A DNA stretch of 28,037 nt from an uncultured Lachnospiraceae bacterium (GTDB lineage: Bacteria; Bacillota; Clostridia; Lachnospirales; Lachnospiraceae). The DNA is taken from NCBI GenBank assembly GCA_900551895.1, contig URXX01000017.1, positions 1 through 28,037 on the forward strand, in the 5' to 3' direction. Position 1 is the first letter of the stretch. Every line of letters begins with the position of its first letter. Positions 14,853-23,170 of this stretch are shown in pieces. The notes under the pieces were generated by a model. The model had not been told where the DNA came from. It was given only the letters and a program-made list of their open reading frames with translations, and did not search any database. The translations under genes and the position numbers were made by a program.

Positions 14853-16803
14853 AAGAAAGCGTATGCAGGAATTGATTACACTCTTGAATGAGGCGGGAAA
14901 AGCCTACTATCAGGGTGCGACAGAAATCATGAGTAATTTTCAATATGATAAATTATATGACGAGTTGGCTGCGTTGGAAAAAGAATTAAATGTGACTCTT
15001 TCCAACAGTCCGACAGTTAATGTAGGATATGAGGTTTTAAGCGAATTGCCAAAAGAAAGGCATGAGAAGCCGATGTTGTCTTTAGATAAGACAAAGGAAA
15101 TCAGCGGTCTGAAAGATTTTTTGGGAAATCAGAAAGCGATTATTTCGTGGAAGTTAGACGGCTTGACAATTGTTCTCACCTATCGTGACGGTGAACTGCA
15201 GAAAGCGGTAACACGAGGAAACGGGGAAGTGGGAGAAGTTATCACGAACAATGCAAAAGTGTTTAAAAATATTCCGCTTCACATTTCTTATAAAGGTGAA
15301 TTGGTACTTCGCGGGGAAGCGGTTATCGGTTACAAAGATTTTGAAAGAATTAATGAAGAAATCGAAGATGTGGACGCCAAGTATAAAAATCCGCGAAACT
15401 TATGCAGCGGTTCTGTGCGACAGTTAAATAATGAAATTACTGCGAAGAGAAATGTAAAGTTTTTTGCATTTTCTCTTGTGAAAGCGGATGGTGTTGATTT
15501 TAAAAATTCAAGAAATGAGCAGATGCGCTGGCTTTCGGAACAGGGATTTGATGTGGTGGAGCATGAGGAAGTGACAATTGCGGATATTGAAGGAAAAGTA
15601 GAAATGTTTGCACATAAGATTGAAGACAATGACTTCCCGTCTGACGGACTTGTGCTTGTATATGATGATATTGCGTACGGGCAGTCGCTTGGAACAACGG
15701 CGAAATTTCCGAGAGATTCATTTGCGTTTAAATGGGCGGACGAAATTCGGGAAACAACTCTTCAGGAGATTGAATGGAGTCCGTCAAGAACAGGGTTGAT
15801 TAATCCGGTAGCCATATTTGATTCGGTGGAATTGGAGGGAACGACTGTAAGTCGTGCAAGTGTCCACAATATCAGTATTATGGAAGAACTGGAACTTGGC
15901 ATTGGAGATACAATACAGGTATACAAAGCGAACATGATTATTCCGCAGATTGCAGAAAATCTGACAAGAAGCGGAGTGAAAGATATCCCTGAAGTTTGTC
16001 CGGTGTGTAAAGAAAAAACAGAAATTAAAAAAATAAATAATGCAAAGGCACTCTACTGTACAAATCCGGAATGTCAGGCGAAACGAATTAAATCCTTTGC
16101 GCTTTTTGCCAGCAGAGATGCCTTAAATATTGACGGAATGTCGGAGGCAACTTTAGAAAAATTCATATTGGAAGGTTTTATCAAAGAATATGCGGACGTT
16201 TTTCATTTAGACCGATATGAAGAAGAAATAAAATCAATGGAAGGATTTGGGGAAAAGTCTTATAATAAATTGCAGGCGAGTGTGGAAAAAGCGAGAACGA
16301 CAACTTTGCCGAAAGTGATTTACAGCCTTGGTATTGCCAATATCGGTTTGTCAAATGCGAAGATGATTTGTAAAGAGTTTCATAATAATATAGAGGAAAT
16401 TATAAATGCCACGCCGGAAAGATTAAATCAGATTGACGGCGTGGGAGAAGTGATTGCAGGAACATTTGTGGAATATTTTTCCGTAGAAAAACATAGAAAA
16501 GAGTTTGCACATCTTCTTCAGGAAGTTGTCATTCCAAAAGAAAACGCGGAGGAAGACAGACAGATTTTTGAAGGTATTCAGTTTGTTATTACCGGAAGCG
16601 TAAATCACTTTGCAAATCGCAATGCGGTGAAAGAAGTAATTGAGAGTAAAGGCGGAAAAGTCACAGGAAGCGTTACTTCTAAGACAAATTATTTAATTAA
16701 CAACGATACAGCATCAACTTCTTCTAAAAATAAAAAGGCGAGGGAATTGGGAATACCGATTATTTCGGAAGAAGAATTTTTAGAAATGTTAAGAGAGGGA
16801 TAA
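14842..16803 (+). CDS. ligA: NAD-dependent DNA ligase LigA homologue, divergent
   Basis: This 653-aa protein has the full LigA domain order: Ia (about 1-60), nucleotidyltransferase with K104-L-D-G (the adenylated lysine), OB fold, Cys4 zinc finger (CPVC ... CTNPEC, near residues 388-413), helix-hairpin-helix repeats and a C-terminal BRCT (from about 575). LigA seals nicks using NAD+. Important positions are changed. The Asp that contacts NMN (E. coli D32) is N32. RGDG reads RGNG (125-128). Motif IV DGVVIK reads DGLVLV, so the usually essential lysine (E. coli K290) is V273. The spacing to the motif V lysine (K297) is exactly conserved, so the alignment there is sound. Y22, Y35, D36, E159, R184 and K297 remain. 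It is either a specialised second ligase or a lineage-typical variant. The site AGGAG precedes its ATG inside rluF. Confidence 0.9.
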   Translation: MTDKRKRMQELITLLNEAGKAYYQGATEIMSNFQYDKLYDELAALEKELNVTLSNSPTVNVGYEVLSELPKERHEKPMLSLDKTKEISGLKDFLGNQKAIISWKLDGLTIVLTYRDGELQKAVTRGNGEVGEVITNNAKVFKNIPLHISYKGELVLRGEAVIGYKDFERINEEIEDVDAKYKNPRNLCSGSVRQLNNEITAKRNVKFFAFSLVKADGVDFKNSRNEQMRWLSEQGFDVVEHEEVTIADIEGKVEMFAHKIEDNDFPSDGLVLVYDDIAYGQSLGTTAKFPRDSFAFKWADEIRETTLQEIEWSPSRTGLINPVAIFDSVELEGTTVSRASVHNISIMEELELGIGDTIQVYKANMIIPQIAENLTRSGVKDIPEVCPVCKEKTEIKKINNAKALYCTNPECQAKRIKSFALFASRDALNIDGMSEATLEKFILEGFIKEYADVFHLDRYEEEIKSMEGFGEKSYNKLQASVEKARTTTLPKVIYSLGIANIGLSNAKMICKEFHNNIEEIINATPERLNQIDGVGEVIAGTFVEYFSVEKHRKEFAHLLQEVVIPKENAEEDRQIFEGIQFVITGSVNHFANRNAVKEVIESKGGKVTGSVTSKTNYLINNDTASTSSKNKKARELGIPIISEEEFLEMLREG

Positions 16804-16804
16804 T

Positions 16805-18211
16805 ATGTTAGAGAACGAAAACAATGTAAAAGAAACTGAATTACAGGAAACAAACGATAAAAAAGAAGATGAATATGAAAAATTTTGTTTTATGTGCAGA
16901 CGTCCTGAAAGTGTGGCAGGGAAAATGATTGAACTGCCAAATCACATTCATGTATGTTCGGACTGTATGCAGAAAAGTTTTGATGCAATGAACAACGGGC
17001 AGATTGACTATAGCAAATTGATGAACATACCGGGGATACAGGTAATGAATGTGGATGATTTGGAAAATATGATTCCAAAACAGCAGACGGTAAAGAAGAA
17101 AAAGCCGAAAAAAGAAGCAAAACCGGCTTTAGATATAAAAAACATTCCTGCACCGCATAAAATCAAAGCGAGTTTAGATGAATATATCGTAGGGCAGGAA
17201 CATGCCAAAAAGGCTATGGCAGTTGCGGTTTACAATCATTATAAAAGGGTTGCTACAAATACAATGGATGACATTGAGATTGAAAAATCAAATATGTTGA
17301 TGATTGGACCTACAGGATGCGGAAAGACATATCTTGTAAAAACATTGGCACGTCTTCTTGACGTACCTTTGGCAATTACGGATGCCACTTCTCTGACGGA
17401 AGCGGGATATATCGGTGACGATATTGAGAGTGTCGTTTCTAAATTGTTGGCGGCAGCAGACAATGATGTGGAAAAGGCAGAACAGGGAATTATTTTTATT
17501 GATGAAATTGATAAAATTGCGAAGAAGAAAAATACAAACCAAAGAGATGTGAGCGGGGAGTCCGTGCAGCAGGGAATGTTGAAATTATTGGAGGGAAGCG
17601 ATGTAGAAGTTCCGGTTGGAGCAAACAGCAAAAATGCAATGGTTCCACTGACAACCGTCAATACAAAAAATATTCTGTTCATTTGCGGTGGGGCATTTCC
17701 TGACTTGGAGGAAATTATTAAGGAACGTCTGAACAAGCAGGCATCTGTTGGATTTATGGCAGATTTAAAAGATAAATACAATAATGATAAGAACCTTCTG
17801 GAAAAAGTGGAGGTGGAAGATCTTAGAAACTTCGGTATGATTCCTGAATTTATCGGACGTCTTCCTGTCATTTTCACTTTACAGGGATTGGATAAAGAAA
17901 AACTTGTAAGAATTTTAAAAGAACCGAAAAATGCAATTTTAAAACAGTATAAAAAATTGCTTGCATTAGATGAAGTAAAATTAGAGTTTGATGATGAAGC
18001 GCTCGGTGCAATCGCGGAAAGAGCAATGAAAAAAGATACGGGTGCGAGAGCGTTAAGAGCAATTATTGAAGAATTTATGCTTGATATTATGTATGAAATT
18101 CCAAAAGACGATAATATCGGTCAGGTAACCATTACAAAGGCGTACATAGAGGGGACGGGCGGTCCGATTATCACGCTTCGCGGACAGTCTGCTATTGAGC
18201 AAAAGTCATAA
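16805..18211 (+). CDS. clpX: ClpX-type AAA+ unfoldase, divergent
   Basis: This 468-aa protein has the ClpX plan: an N-terminal Cys4 zinc-binding domain (C28, C31, C51, C54), a lysine-rich linker (97-106) and an AAA+ module. The module shows Walker A GPTGCGKT (168-175), pore-1 loop GYIG (201-204; usually GYVG), Walker B IIFIDEID (229-236), pore-2 RDVSGESVQQ and sensor-2 GARALR. ClpX unfolds proteins and feeds them to ClpP. The RKH loop that helps recognise ssrA-tagged proteins is replaced by VGANSKNAMVP (about 271-281). The ClpP-docking IGF loop reads VGF with FMAD after it (315-320). It is longer than usual (about 420 aa) and not next to clpP or tig. It starts one base after the ligA stop. 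It is probably a second ClpX with different substrates. Confidence 0.88.
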   Translation: MLENENNVKETELQETNDKKEDEYEKFCFMCRRPESVAGKMIELPNHIHVCSDCMQKSFDAMNNGQIDYSKLMNIPGIQVMNVDDLENMIPKQQTVKKKKPKKEAKPALDIKNIPAPHKIKASLDEYIVGQEHAKKAMAVAVYNHYKRVATNTMDDIEIEKSNMLMIGPTGCGKTYLVKTLARLLDVPLAITDATSLTEAGYIGDDIESVVSKLLAAADNDVEKAEQGIIFIDEIDKIAKKKNTNQRDVSGESVQQGMLKLLEGSDVEVPVGANSKNAMVPLTTVNTKNILFICGGAFPDLEEIIKERLNKQASVGFMADLKDKYNNDKNLLEKVEVEDLRNFGMIPEFIGRLPVIFTLQGLDKEKLVRILKEPKNAILKQYKKLLALDEVKLEFDDEALGAIAERAMKKDTGARALRAIIEEFMLDIMYEIPKDDNIGQVTITKAYIEGTGGPIITLRGQSAIEQKS

Positions 18212-18346
18212 AGAAAATGAAAAAATATAAAAATGAGCGAAAAAGGATAGAAATTTTGTGAAAAATGACGGTTGCAAAACATCTCCGTGGGGTGTAGTCT
18301 GAATAAGGTTTTTAAGAGAAGAGAAAATAGACAAGGAGATGTAGAC

Positions 18347-19627
18347 ATGGAAGAGTATCGTTATTTGTTAGACGTTGCAATCATTCTTTTGAGTACAAAA
18401 GTACTTGGACTTGCAACGAGAAGAGTACAAATGCCACAGGTAGTAGGAGCGCTATTGGCGGGACTTGTATTAGGGCCGGCAATGCTTGGCATATTAACGG
18501 AAACCAGTTTCATTCACGAAATTGCAGAAATCGGTGTTATTGTCCTGATGTTCTGTGCGGGTATGGAAACGGATATTAAGGAATTAAAAGAGAGCGGAAA
18601 GGCATCGTTTGTAATCGCACTTTGCGGTGTTATTGTTCCGTTAATCGGAGGATTTGCGATTGCGTATTTCTTCAATAAACCGGAATTGATTTCATCAGAT
18701 GCAAGCTGCAGTATCTTTTTACAGAATATTTTCATCGGAATTATTTTAACGGCAACATCTGTAAGTATTACGGTAGAAACATTGAAAGAACTTGGAAAAT
18801 TAAAAACACGTTCAGGAAACGCGATTTTAGGTGCAGCTATTATCGATGATATTTTAGGTATTATTGCCCTTACAATCGTAACAAGTATGGCAGATTCTTC
18901 TGTAAGTATCGGAGTTGTATTACTAAAAATTGCAGGATTTTTCGTATTTGCGGGTATTATCGGTGTTCTGTTTTACAAATTGTTCAAAAAGTGGAGCGAA
19001 ACATCACACAAACCACTTAGAAGACACGCAATTATTGCGTTTGTATTCTGTTTGTTAATGGCATTTATCGCCGAGGTGGGATTTGGAGTTGCAGATATTA
19101 CAGGTGCATTTATTGCAGGTCTGATTATTTCAAATACATCACGTTCGGCTTTCGTAGCATCAAAGTTTGACACATTATCTTATATGTTATTGTCGCCAAT
19201 CTTTTTTGCCAGCATCGGTTTAAAAGTTGTATTACCGAAAATGTCAGTTGCGGTTGTTGTGTTCGCCGTATTACTATGTATTATTGCTATTTTGACAAAG
19301 ATTGTCGGTTGTGGTTTGGGAGCAAAACTTTGCGGATATGAAAATTATCAGTGCAAACGAATTGGAGTCGGTATGATTTCACGTGGTGAGGTTGCATTGA
19401 TTGTAGCAAGTAAAGGTGAGGCTTTAGGTCTTTTGGGATCGAATTTCTTAGGACCTGTTATTATTGTTGTTGTCATTACAACAATCATTACACCGATTTT
19501 ATTAAAACTTGTATTCAAATCAGCGCCGGCAGATGCACAGCCGTCAGATTATGCAGGAAGCAATAAGTTTGCGGAATATGATGACAGTGTTCGTGGTATG
19601 CGAGAAGAAAAAGAAATTTGGAAATAA
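18347..19627 (+). CDS. Cation:proton antiporter, CPA2 family
   Basis: This 426-aa protein is almost entirely hydrophobic, with about 12-13 predicted helices. It carries the CPA2 signatures QMPQVVGALLAGLVLGPAMLG near the start, the paired aspartates GAAIIDDILGIIAL in the ion-binding core, and GMISRGEVALIVAS near the end. The family exchanges Na+ or K+ for H+. There is no C-terminal TrkA-N/RCK domain, so it resembles NapA/GerN-like antiporters more than KefB. The start at 18347 is chosen because AAGGAG lies 8 bases before it. The reading frame is open 25 codons further up but has no ribosome site there. The 135 bases before it contain no clear terminator for clpX, and I found no recognisable riboswitch. 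Confidence 0.9.
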   Translation: MEEYRYLLDVAIILLSTKVLGLATRRVQMPQVVGALLAGLVLGPAMLGILTETSFIHEIAEIGVIVLMFCAGMETDIKELKESGKASFVIALCGVIVPLIGGFAIAYFFNKPELISSDASCSIFLQNIFIGIILTATSVSITVETLKELGKLKTRSGNAILGAAIIDDILGIIALTIVTSMADSSVSIGVVLLKIAGFFVFAGIIGVLFYKLFKKWSETSHKPLRRHAIIAFVFCLLMAFIAEVGFGVADITGAFIAGLIISNTSRSAFVASKFDTLSYMLLSPIFFASIGLKVVLPKMSVAVVVFAVLLCIIAILTKIVGCGLGAKLCGYENYQCKRIGVGMISRGEVALIVASKGEALGLLGSNFLGPVIIVVVITTIITPILLKLVFKSAPADAQPSDYAGSNKFAEYDDSVRGMREEKEIWK

Positions 19628-19701
19628 ATGTGAAAAAACAGTGAACGGGGACGTAGTCAAATGAAAAAAGACTACGTCCCCGTTCACTGTTTTTTCACAT
19701 T
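19627..19701. repeat. 32-bp perfect inverted repeat (REP-like hairpin)
   Basis: Arms 19627-19658 and 19670-19701 pair without mismatch around an 11-base A-rich loop. The arms contain the GC-rich core GAACGGGGACGTAGTC next to an A6/T6 tract. The element starts at the last base of the antiporter gene and ends 31 bases before the S8 protease start. It is far longer than needed for termination. It can act as a bidirectional terminator, and its design resembles dispersed REP-type palindromes. Confidence 0.9.
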
Positions 19702-19711
19702 CTCATATACT
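19683..19711 (+). promoter_or_regulatory. Possible promoter of the S8 protease operon
   Basis: TTCACT (19683-19688), 17 bp and TATACT (19706-19711). The -35 box lies inside the right arm of the long hairpin, so the repeat may have supplied part of the promoter. Confidence 0.4.
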
Positions 19712-19732
19712 AAAAATAAAAGGGAAAATATA

Positions 19733-21442
19733 TTGGAAAATTCATCTTTATGTAAAGAGAAAATTTTATCGGAGGATTTCAGAGATTTTATTTATGAGAG
19801 GGAAAACCCATATTTTTTAGAGCAGATTTCTAAGACGAGAGTGTGCGAGCAGGATATAGGATTTTATTACCGAACCATTTATGTGGACAAAATTTTTGGA
19901 GATCCGATAACTTTAGAGAGATTTACTTACGGAAGTATTCCGAAGTGTTATACGCTGATAGACTCAGAAACATTAAATCAGGCGGGAATTTCTCAAGTGC
20001 AGAATTATCCTACGCTGCAGTTGCAGGGCAACGGTGTGATGATCGGAATTGTCGATACGGGAATTGATTACGAAAATCTGATTTTTAGAAATACGGACGG
20101 AACAACAAGGATTGCAGGAATTTGGGATCAGACGATTCAGACGGGAAAAGAGCCGGCAGGTTTCCAATATGGAAGCGAGTATACTAGAGAAGAACTAAAT
20201 GAAGCGTTACAAAGTGATACGCCAAGAGAAATTGTTCCGACAGCAGATACGGATGGACACGGTACGTTTGTGGCGAGTATAGCGGCAGGCGGTGAAAATG
20301 TAGAGGAAGATTTTCTCGGCGCAGCGCCGAGGGCGACGTTGGGGATTGTGAAATTGAAAGAAGCAAAAAAATATCTGAAACAATTTTATTTCATTAAAGA
20401 AGATGTAAAATGTTATCAGGAAAATGATATTATGCTCGGTATGAGATATTTGGAAATGCTGGCAGAGAGAAATCAGATGCCTCTTATTTTATGCATACCG
20501 CTTGGAACGAATTTAGGCGACCATAACGGAACATCTCCGCTTGGAAATCTTCTTTCCTATTATGCGAACGTACATAATATGGCGGTTGTTTTAGGGGGAG
20601 GAAATGAAGCGAATCAGCGTCATCATTATTATGGCAGACTGGAGGAAAAAAGAGAAAATGATGCGGTTGAAATTCGTGTGGAAAAAACGGGAGCCGGATT
20701 TACTTTGGAAATGTGGACGGACATTCCTAATATTTTTATGGTGACAATTACTTCTCCTGCGGGAGAAAGGATTCCGTTTCCGACAGTGAAACAAAGTGAA
20801 AGTACATCTGTGCATAGTTTTGTTTTTGAGCGGACAACGGTATACTTAGATTACAGATTGCTTGTAGAACGGACAAATTCGGAATTGGCATTCATCCGAT
20901 TTGAAAATGCGGTAGAGGGAATTTGGAAAGTGGAAGTAGAAGCGATACAGGTTGCCGGCGGAATTTTCCATATGTGGCTTCCGGTGACAGAGTTTTTAGA
21001 CGGGGAAGTATATTTTCTGCGTTCCAATCCCGACTGGACAATTACGGAGCCGGGGTGTGTTTGGACTGCGATGACGTCGGCAAATTATAATGGAAACAAT
21101 AATAGTATTGCTATTGATTCGGGAAGAGGGTATACTAGAAACGGAAGTTTGAAACCGGATTTTGCAGCGCCCGGAGTGGATGTGACGGGGGCAATTAGCA
21201 GAAATCAATTTGCGAAAAGAAGTGGATCAAGTATTTCGGCAGCAATTACGGCAGGGGCTTCGGCATTGCTTATGGAGTGGCTTTATTATCAGTTAGGCAG
21301 ACGAAACGTAGACACTTCACAGATTAAAAATCTGTTGATTTTGGGAACAAACCGCAAAGATACGGAAGAATATCCAAATAGAATATGGGGATATGGAACA
21401 TTGGATTTATACAAAACATTTGATGAGTTAAGGTCATTTTAA
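19733..21442 (+). CDS. S8 family serine peptidase (Csp-like subtilisin)
   Basis: The protein is 569 aa from a TTG start. It has a subtilisin domain with the complete triad: Asp108 in GIVDTGIDY, His176 in DGHGTFVAS and Ser500 in SGSSISAAITAGASAL. The oxyanion asparagine is in GGGNEAN. A jelly-roll-like insert lies between His and Ser, as in the Csp proteases of clostridia that activate the spore-cortex lytic enzyme SleC. Length and layout fit that group (about 560-590 aa). No signal peptide is seen. The TTG at 19733 has AAAGGGAA 7-8 bases upstream. An ATG at 19661 in the same frame lies in the loop of the hairpin, would add a hairpin-encoded peptide and has no ribosome site. Nearby genes do not show a germination role, so the substrate is unknown. 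The small coiled-coil gene follows after 18 bases. Confidence 0.88.
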   Translation: MENSSLCKEKILSEDFRDFIYERENPYFLEQISKTRVCEQDIGFYYRTIYVDKIFGDPITLERFTYGSIPKCYTLIDSETLNQAGISQVQNYPTLQLQGNGVMIGIVDTGIDYENLIFRNTDGTTRIAGIWDQTIQTGKEPAGFQYGSEYTREELNEALQSDTPREIVPTADTDGHGTFVASIAAGGENVEEDFLGAAPRATLGIVKLKEAKKYLKQFYFIKEDVKCYQENDIMLGMRYLEMLAERNQMPLILCIPLGTNLGDHNGTSPLGNLLSYYANVHNMAVVLGGGNEANQRHHYYGRLEEKRENDAVEIRVEKTGAGFTLEMWTDIPNIFMVTITSPAGERIPFPTVKQSESTSVHSFVFERTTVYLDYRLLVERTNSELAFIRFENAVEGIWKVEVEAIQVAGGIFHMWLPVTEFLDGEVYFLRSNPDWTITEPGCVWTAMTSANYNGNNNSIAIDSGRGYTRNGSLKPDFAAPGVDVTGAISRNQFAKRSGSSISAAITAGASALLMEWLYYQLGRRNVDTSQIKNLLILGTNRKDTEEYPNRIWGYGTLDLYKTFDELRSF

Positions 21443-21460
21443 GAAGGGAGAACAATAAAG

Positions 21461-21748
21461 GTGAAAGATTTTTTTGAAGATATTGTGGATAGAATTAGTG
21501 ATACGGCGGAAACTGTGGGGAAAAAAGCGGGAGAAGTCGTGGAAGTGCAGAAGATTAAAGGAAAAATCCGTACTTTAGAGAGAAATAATCGAAGAGATTT
21601 CAGAGATTTGGGACGCATGGTTTATGAGCGTTATAAAAACGGAGAAGTGCAGGAGGGTGAATTTTTCGATTTATGTGAAAATATTTCCGAGAGAGAAGAT
21701 GAAATCAAAGTCTGCGAACTTGAAATCGAAAGTATTAGCGAGGATTAA
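21461..21748 (+). CDS. Small coiled-coil protein, unknown function
   Basis: This 95-aa protein is highly charged and has no membrane segment. The N-terminal part is amphipathic (FFEDIVDRISDTAETVGKKAGEVVEVQKI), followed by a helical KIRTLERNNRRDFRDLGRMVYERYKNGEV segment and an acidic end. This pattern is seen in many short Firmicutes proteins but I assign no function. The start is GTG, with AAGGGAG about 11 bases upstream. It sits between the S8 protease (18-base gap) and lspA (2-base gap), so it is an operon member. Confidence 0.75.
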   Translation: MKDFFEDIVDRISDTAETVGKKAGEVVEVQKIKGKIRTLERNNRRDFRDLGRMVYERYKNGEVQEGEFFDLCENISEREDEIKVCELEIESISED

Positions 21749-21750
21749 TT

Positions 21751-22209
21751 ATGGTAATAGTATGCTTTGCGATCATCATTGGAATTGCCGTTTTTGATTT
21801 GTGGCTGAAAAAGCAGGTGGAAAAGTGGATAAAACGCGGGGAAGAAATTCCGGTCTGCAAAGGGAAAATTTTACTCCGCCATGTGCATAACGAAGGAATG
21901 GCACTGAATTTTTTGGATAGACATCCTAAGGCGGTGAAATGGTTATCGCTTGTTTTGACCTGTATGGTTGGGTTTTATACGCTTGCTTTGTTTGGAAAAA
22001 GGAACAACGGTTTGGAAAAAATCAGTTTGAGTTTTTTGATTGGCGGTGCAGTGAGTAATCTGTATGACCGGATAAAAAGAAAATATGTTGTAGATTATAT
22101 CGGTTTCCGAACAAAATGGAAAAAGTTTACGAATATTACGTTTAATGTGGGAGATTTTTCTATTTTTGTCGGGGCAATCGGAGTTATTTTGTCCGGTTTG
22201 AAAAAGTAG
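21751..22209 (+). CDS. lspA: Lipoprotein signal peptidase LspA (signal peptidase II)
   Basis: This 152-aa membrane protein has four helices. It carries the N-terminal FDLWLKK (usually LDQxxK), HNEGMALNF (usual NxGAAF), GGAVSNLYDR with one catalytic aspartate, VDYIGF, and FNVGDFSIF with the second catalytic aspartate. The enzyme cuts signal peptides of diacylated prolipoproteins just before the lipid cysteine, which would include the amidase lipoprotein in this window. The active-site pair is intact, although several family positions are unusual (EGMALN and the FNVGD glycine), so it may be a paralogue. GAGGA precedes the ATG, and a terminator follows. Confidence 0.88.
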   Translation: MVIVCFAIIIGIAVFDLWLKKQVEKWIKRGEEIPVCKGKILLRHVHNEGMALNFLDRHPKAVKWLSLVLTCMVGFYTLALFGKRNNGLEKISLSFLIGGAVSNLYDRIKRKYVVDYIGFRTKWKKFTNITFNVGDFSIFVGAIGVILSGLKK

Positions 22210-22212
22210 AGG

Positions 22213-22237
22213 GGAGATGCGGAAAACATCTCCTTTA
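22213..22237 (+). terminator. Terminator after lspA
   Basis: GGAGATG (22213-22219) pairs with CATCTCC (22227-22233), then TTTATT. It overlaps the stop codon of the convergent dehydrogenase gene. Confidence 0.7.
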
Positions 22238-23170
22238 TTGTTGGAAAAATTCCTTGATTTGTCCTAAAATAATATTCATTAATCTTGTTCTCGCCTCCAC
22301 GCTTGCCCAAGCAATATGCGGAGTGATGAAAAGTTTTCGGCTGTCCTTTATTTTTAACAAAGGATTTGTGGCAAGCATTGGTTCATTGCGAAGCACGTCC
22401 AATCCGGCAGCGGCAATCAGGTGATTTTCAAGGGCGTATGCCAAATCTTCTTCCACAACGATTGCACCTCGTCCGAGATTTAGAAAAATAGCCGAAGATT
22501 TCATCTTGGAAAATGCGGTTTCGCTCATTAAATCTCTTGTATGTTCCGTGAGAGGTGCGTGTACGGAAAGAATATCGGACCGTGAGAGCAGGGTATCAAA
22601 ATCTACCTGTGTGTATCCTTCCTGAGCAGGACTTCCCGACGGGGAGTAATAGATTACCTTTGCACCGAAACACGCAGCGATTTGAGCGACATGCCGTCCG
22701 ATATTGCCAAGACCGATAATCCCCCAAGTTTTTCCCTCGATTTCAGAAAATTTTTCTTCAAAATGAGTGAAGATTTTGTCGTTGACGTATCGCTCGTCTT
22801 TTACATAGTGATCATAATAATTTAATTTTTCCAATAGGTAAAAAAGCATGGCAAATGTGTGCTGTGCAACGGAGTTGGTGGAATAGCCGGCAACGTTTCG
22901 CCAAGCAATATTATTTTTGGCAAGATATTCTTTATCTAAGTTATCTGTACCTGTGGCAGTGACACAGACAAGTTTTAAATGTTTTGCCGTGTGAATTGTG
23001 GATTGGTTAATCACGGCTTTATTTAAAATGATAACGTCTGCATCTTTCACTCTGTCGGGAATTTCTTCGGCAGAGGAAAAATCATATCGAACAACTTCTC
23101 CTAATTTTTCAAAACCGGAAAGGTCAATATCATCTCCGATTGTTTTTGCATCTAAAAATATGATTTTCAT
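22235..23170 (-). CDS. D-2-hydroxyacid dehydrogenase (NAD-dependent)
   Basis: This 311-aa enzyme reduces 2-keto acids to D-2-hydroxy acids or the reverse. It has a split N-terminal substrate domain and a Rossmann domain with GLGNIGRHVA. The catalytic residues are Arg in LNLGRGA, Glu in DVLRNEP and His in TPHIAW. It looks closest to the glycerate dehydrogenase/hydroxypyruvate reductase group, but that substrate is only a guess. The start at 23170 (MKIIFLDAK) is chosen because AAAGGA lies 8 bases upstream. The frame stays open 33 codons further but those residues do not fit the family. It is divergent from nudC across a 75-base gap holding a 15-base AT palindrome (23195-23209). Confidence 0.9.
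   Translation of the reverse strand: MKIIFLDAKTIGDDIDLSGFEKLGEVVRYDFSSAEEIPDRVKDADVIILNKAVINQSTIHTAKHLKLVCVTATGTDNLDKEYLAKNNIAWRNVAGYSTNSVAQHTFAMLFYLLEKLNYYDHYVKDERYVNDKIFTHFEEKFSEIEGKTWGIIGLGNIGRHVAQIAACFGAKVIYYSPSGSPAQEGYTQVDFDTLLSRSDILSVHAPLTEHTRDLMSETAFSKMKSSAIFLNLGRGAIVVEEDLAYALENHLIAAAGLDVLRNEPMLATNPLLKIKDSRKLFITPHIAWASVEARTRLMNIILGQIKEFFQQ

Noticed and set aside
17239..17877. 212-codon open frame on the minus strand inside clpX
   Set aside because: It is the antisense shadow of a clear ClpX gene, has no ribosome site or family signature, and its composition follows from clpX codons.
18212..18346. Riboswitch or ion-sensing leader before the antiporter
   Set aside because: Some G-rich and T-rich stretches and a weak TTGCAA-N17-TAGTCT are present, but I could not match any known ion riboswitch fold. 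A covariance-model scan would be needed.
19661..19732. ATG 19661 as start of the S8 protease
   Set aside because: It lies in the loop of the long inverted repeat without ribosome site, and the extra 24 residues are encoded by the hairpin arm. TTG 19733 is better placed.
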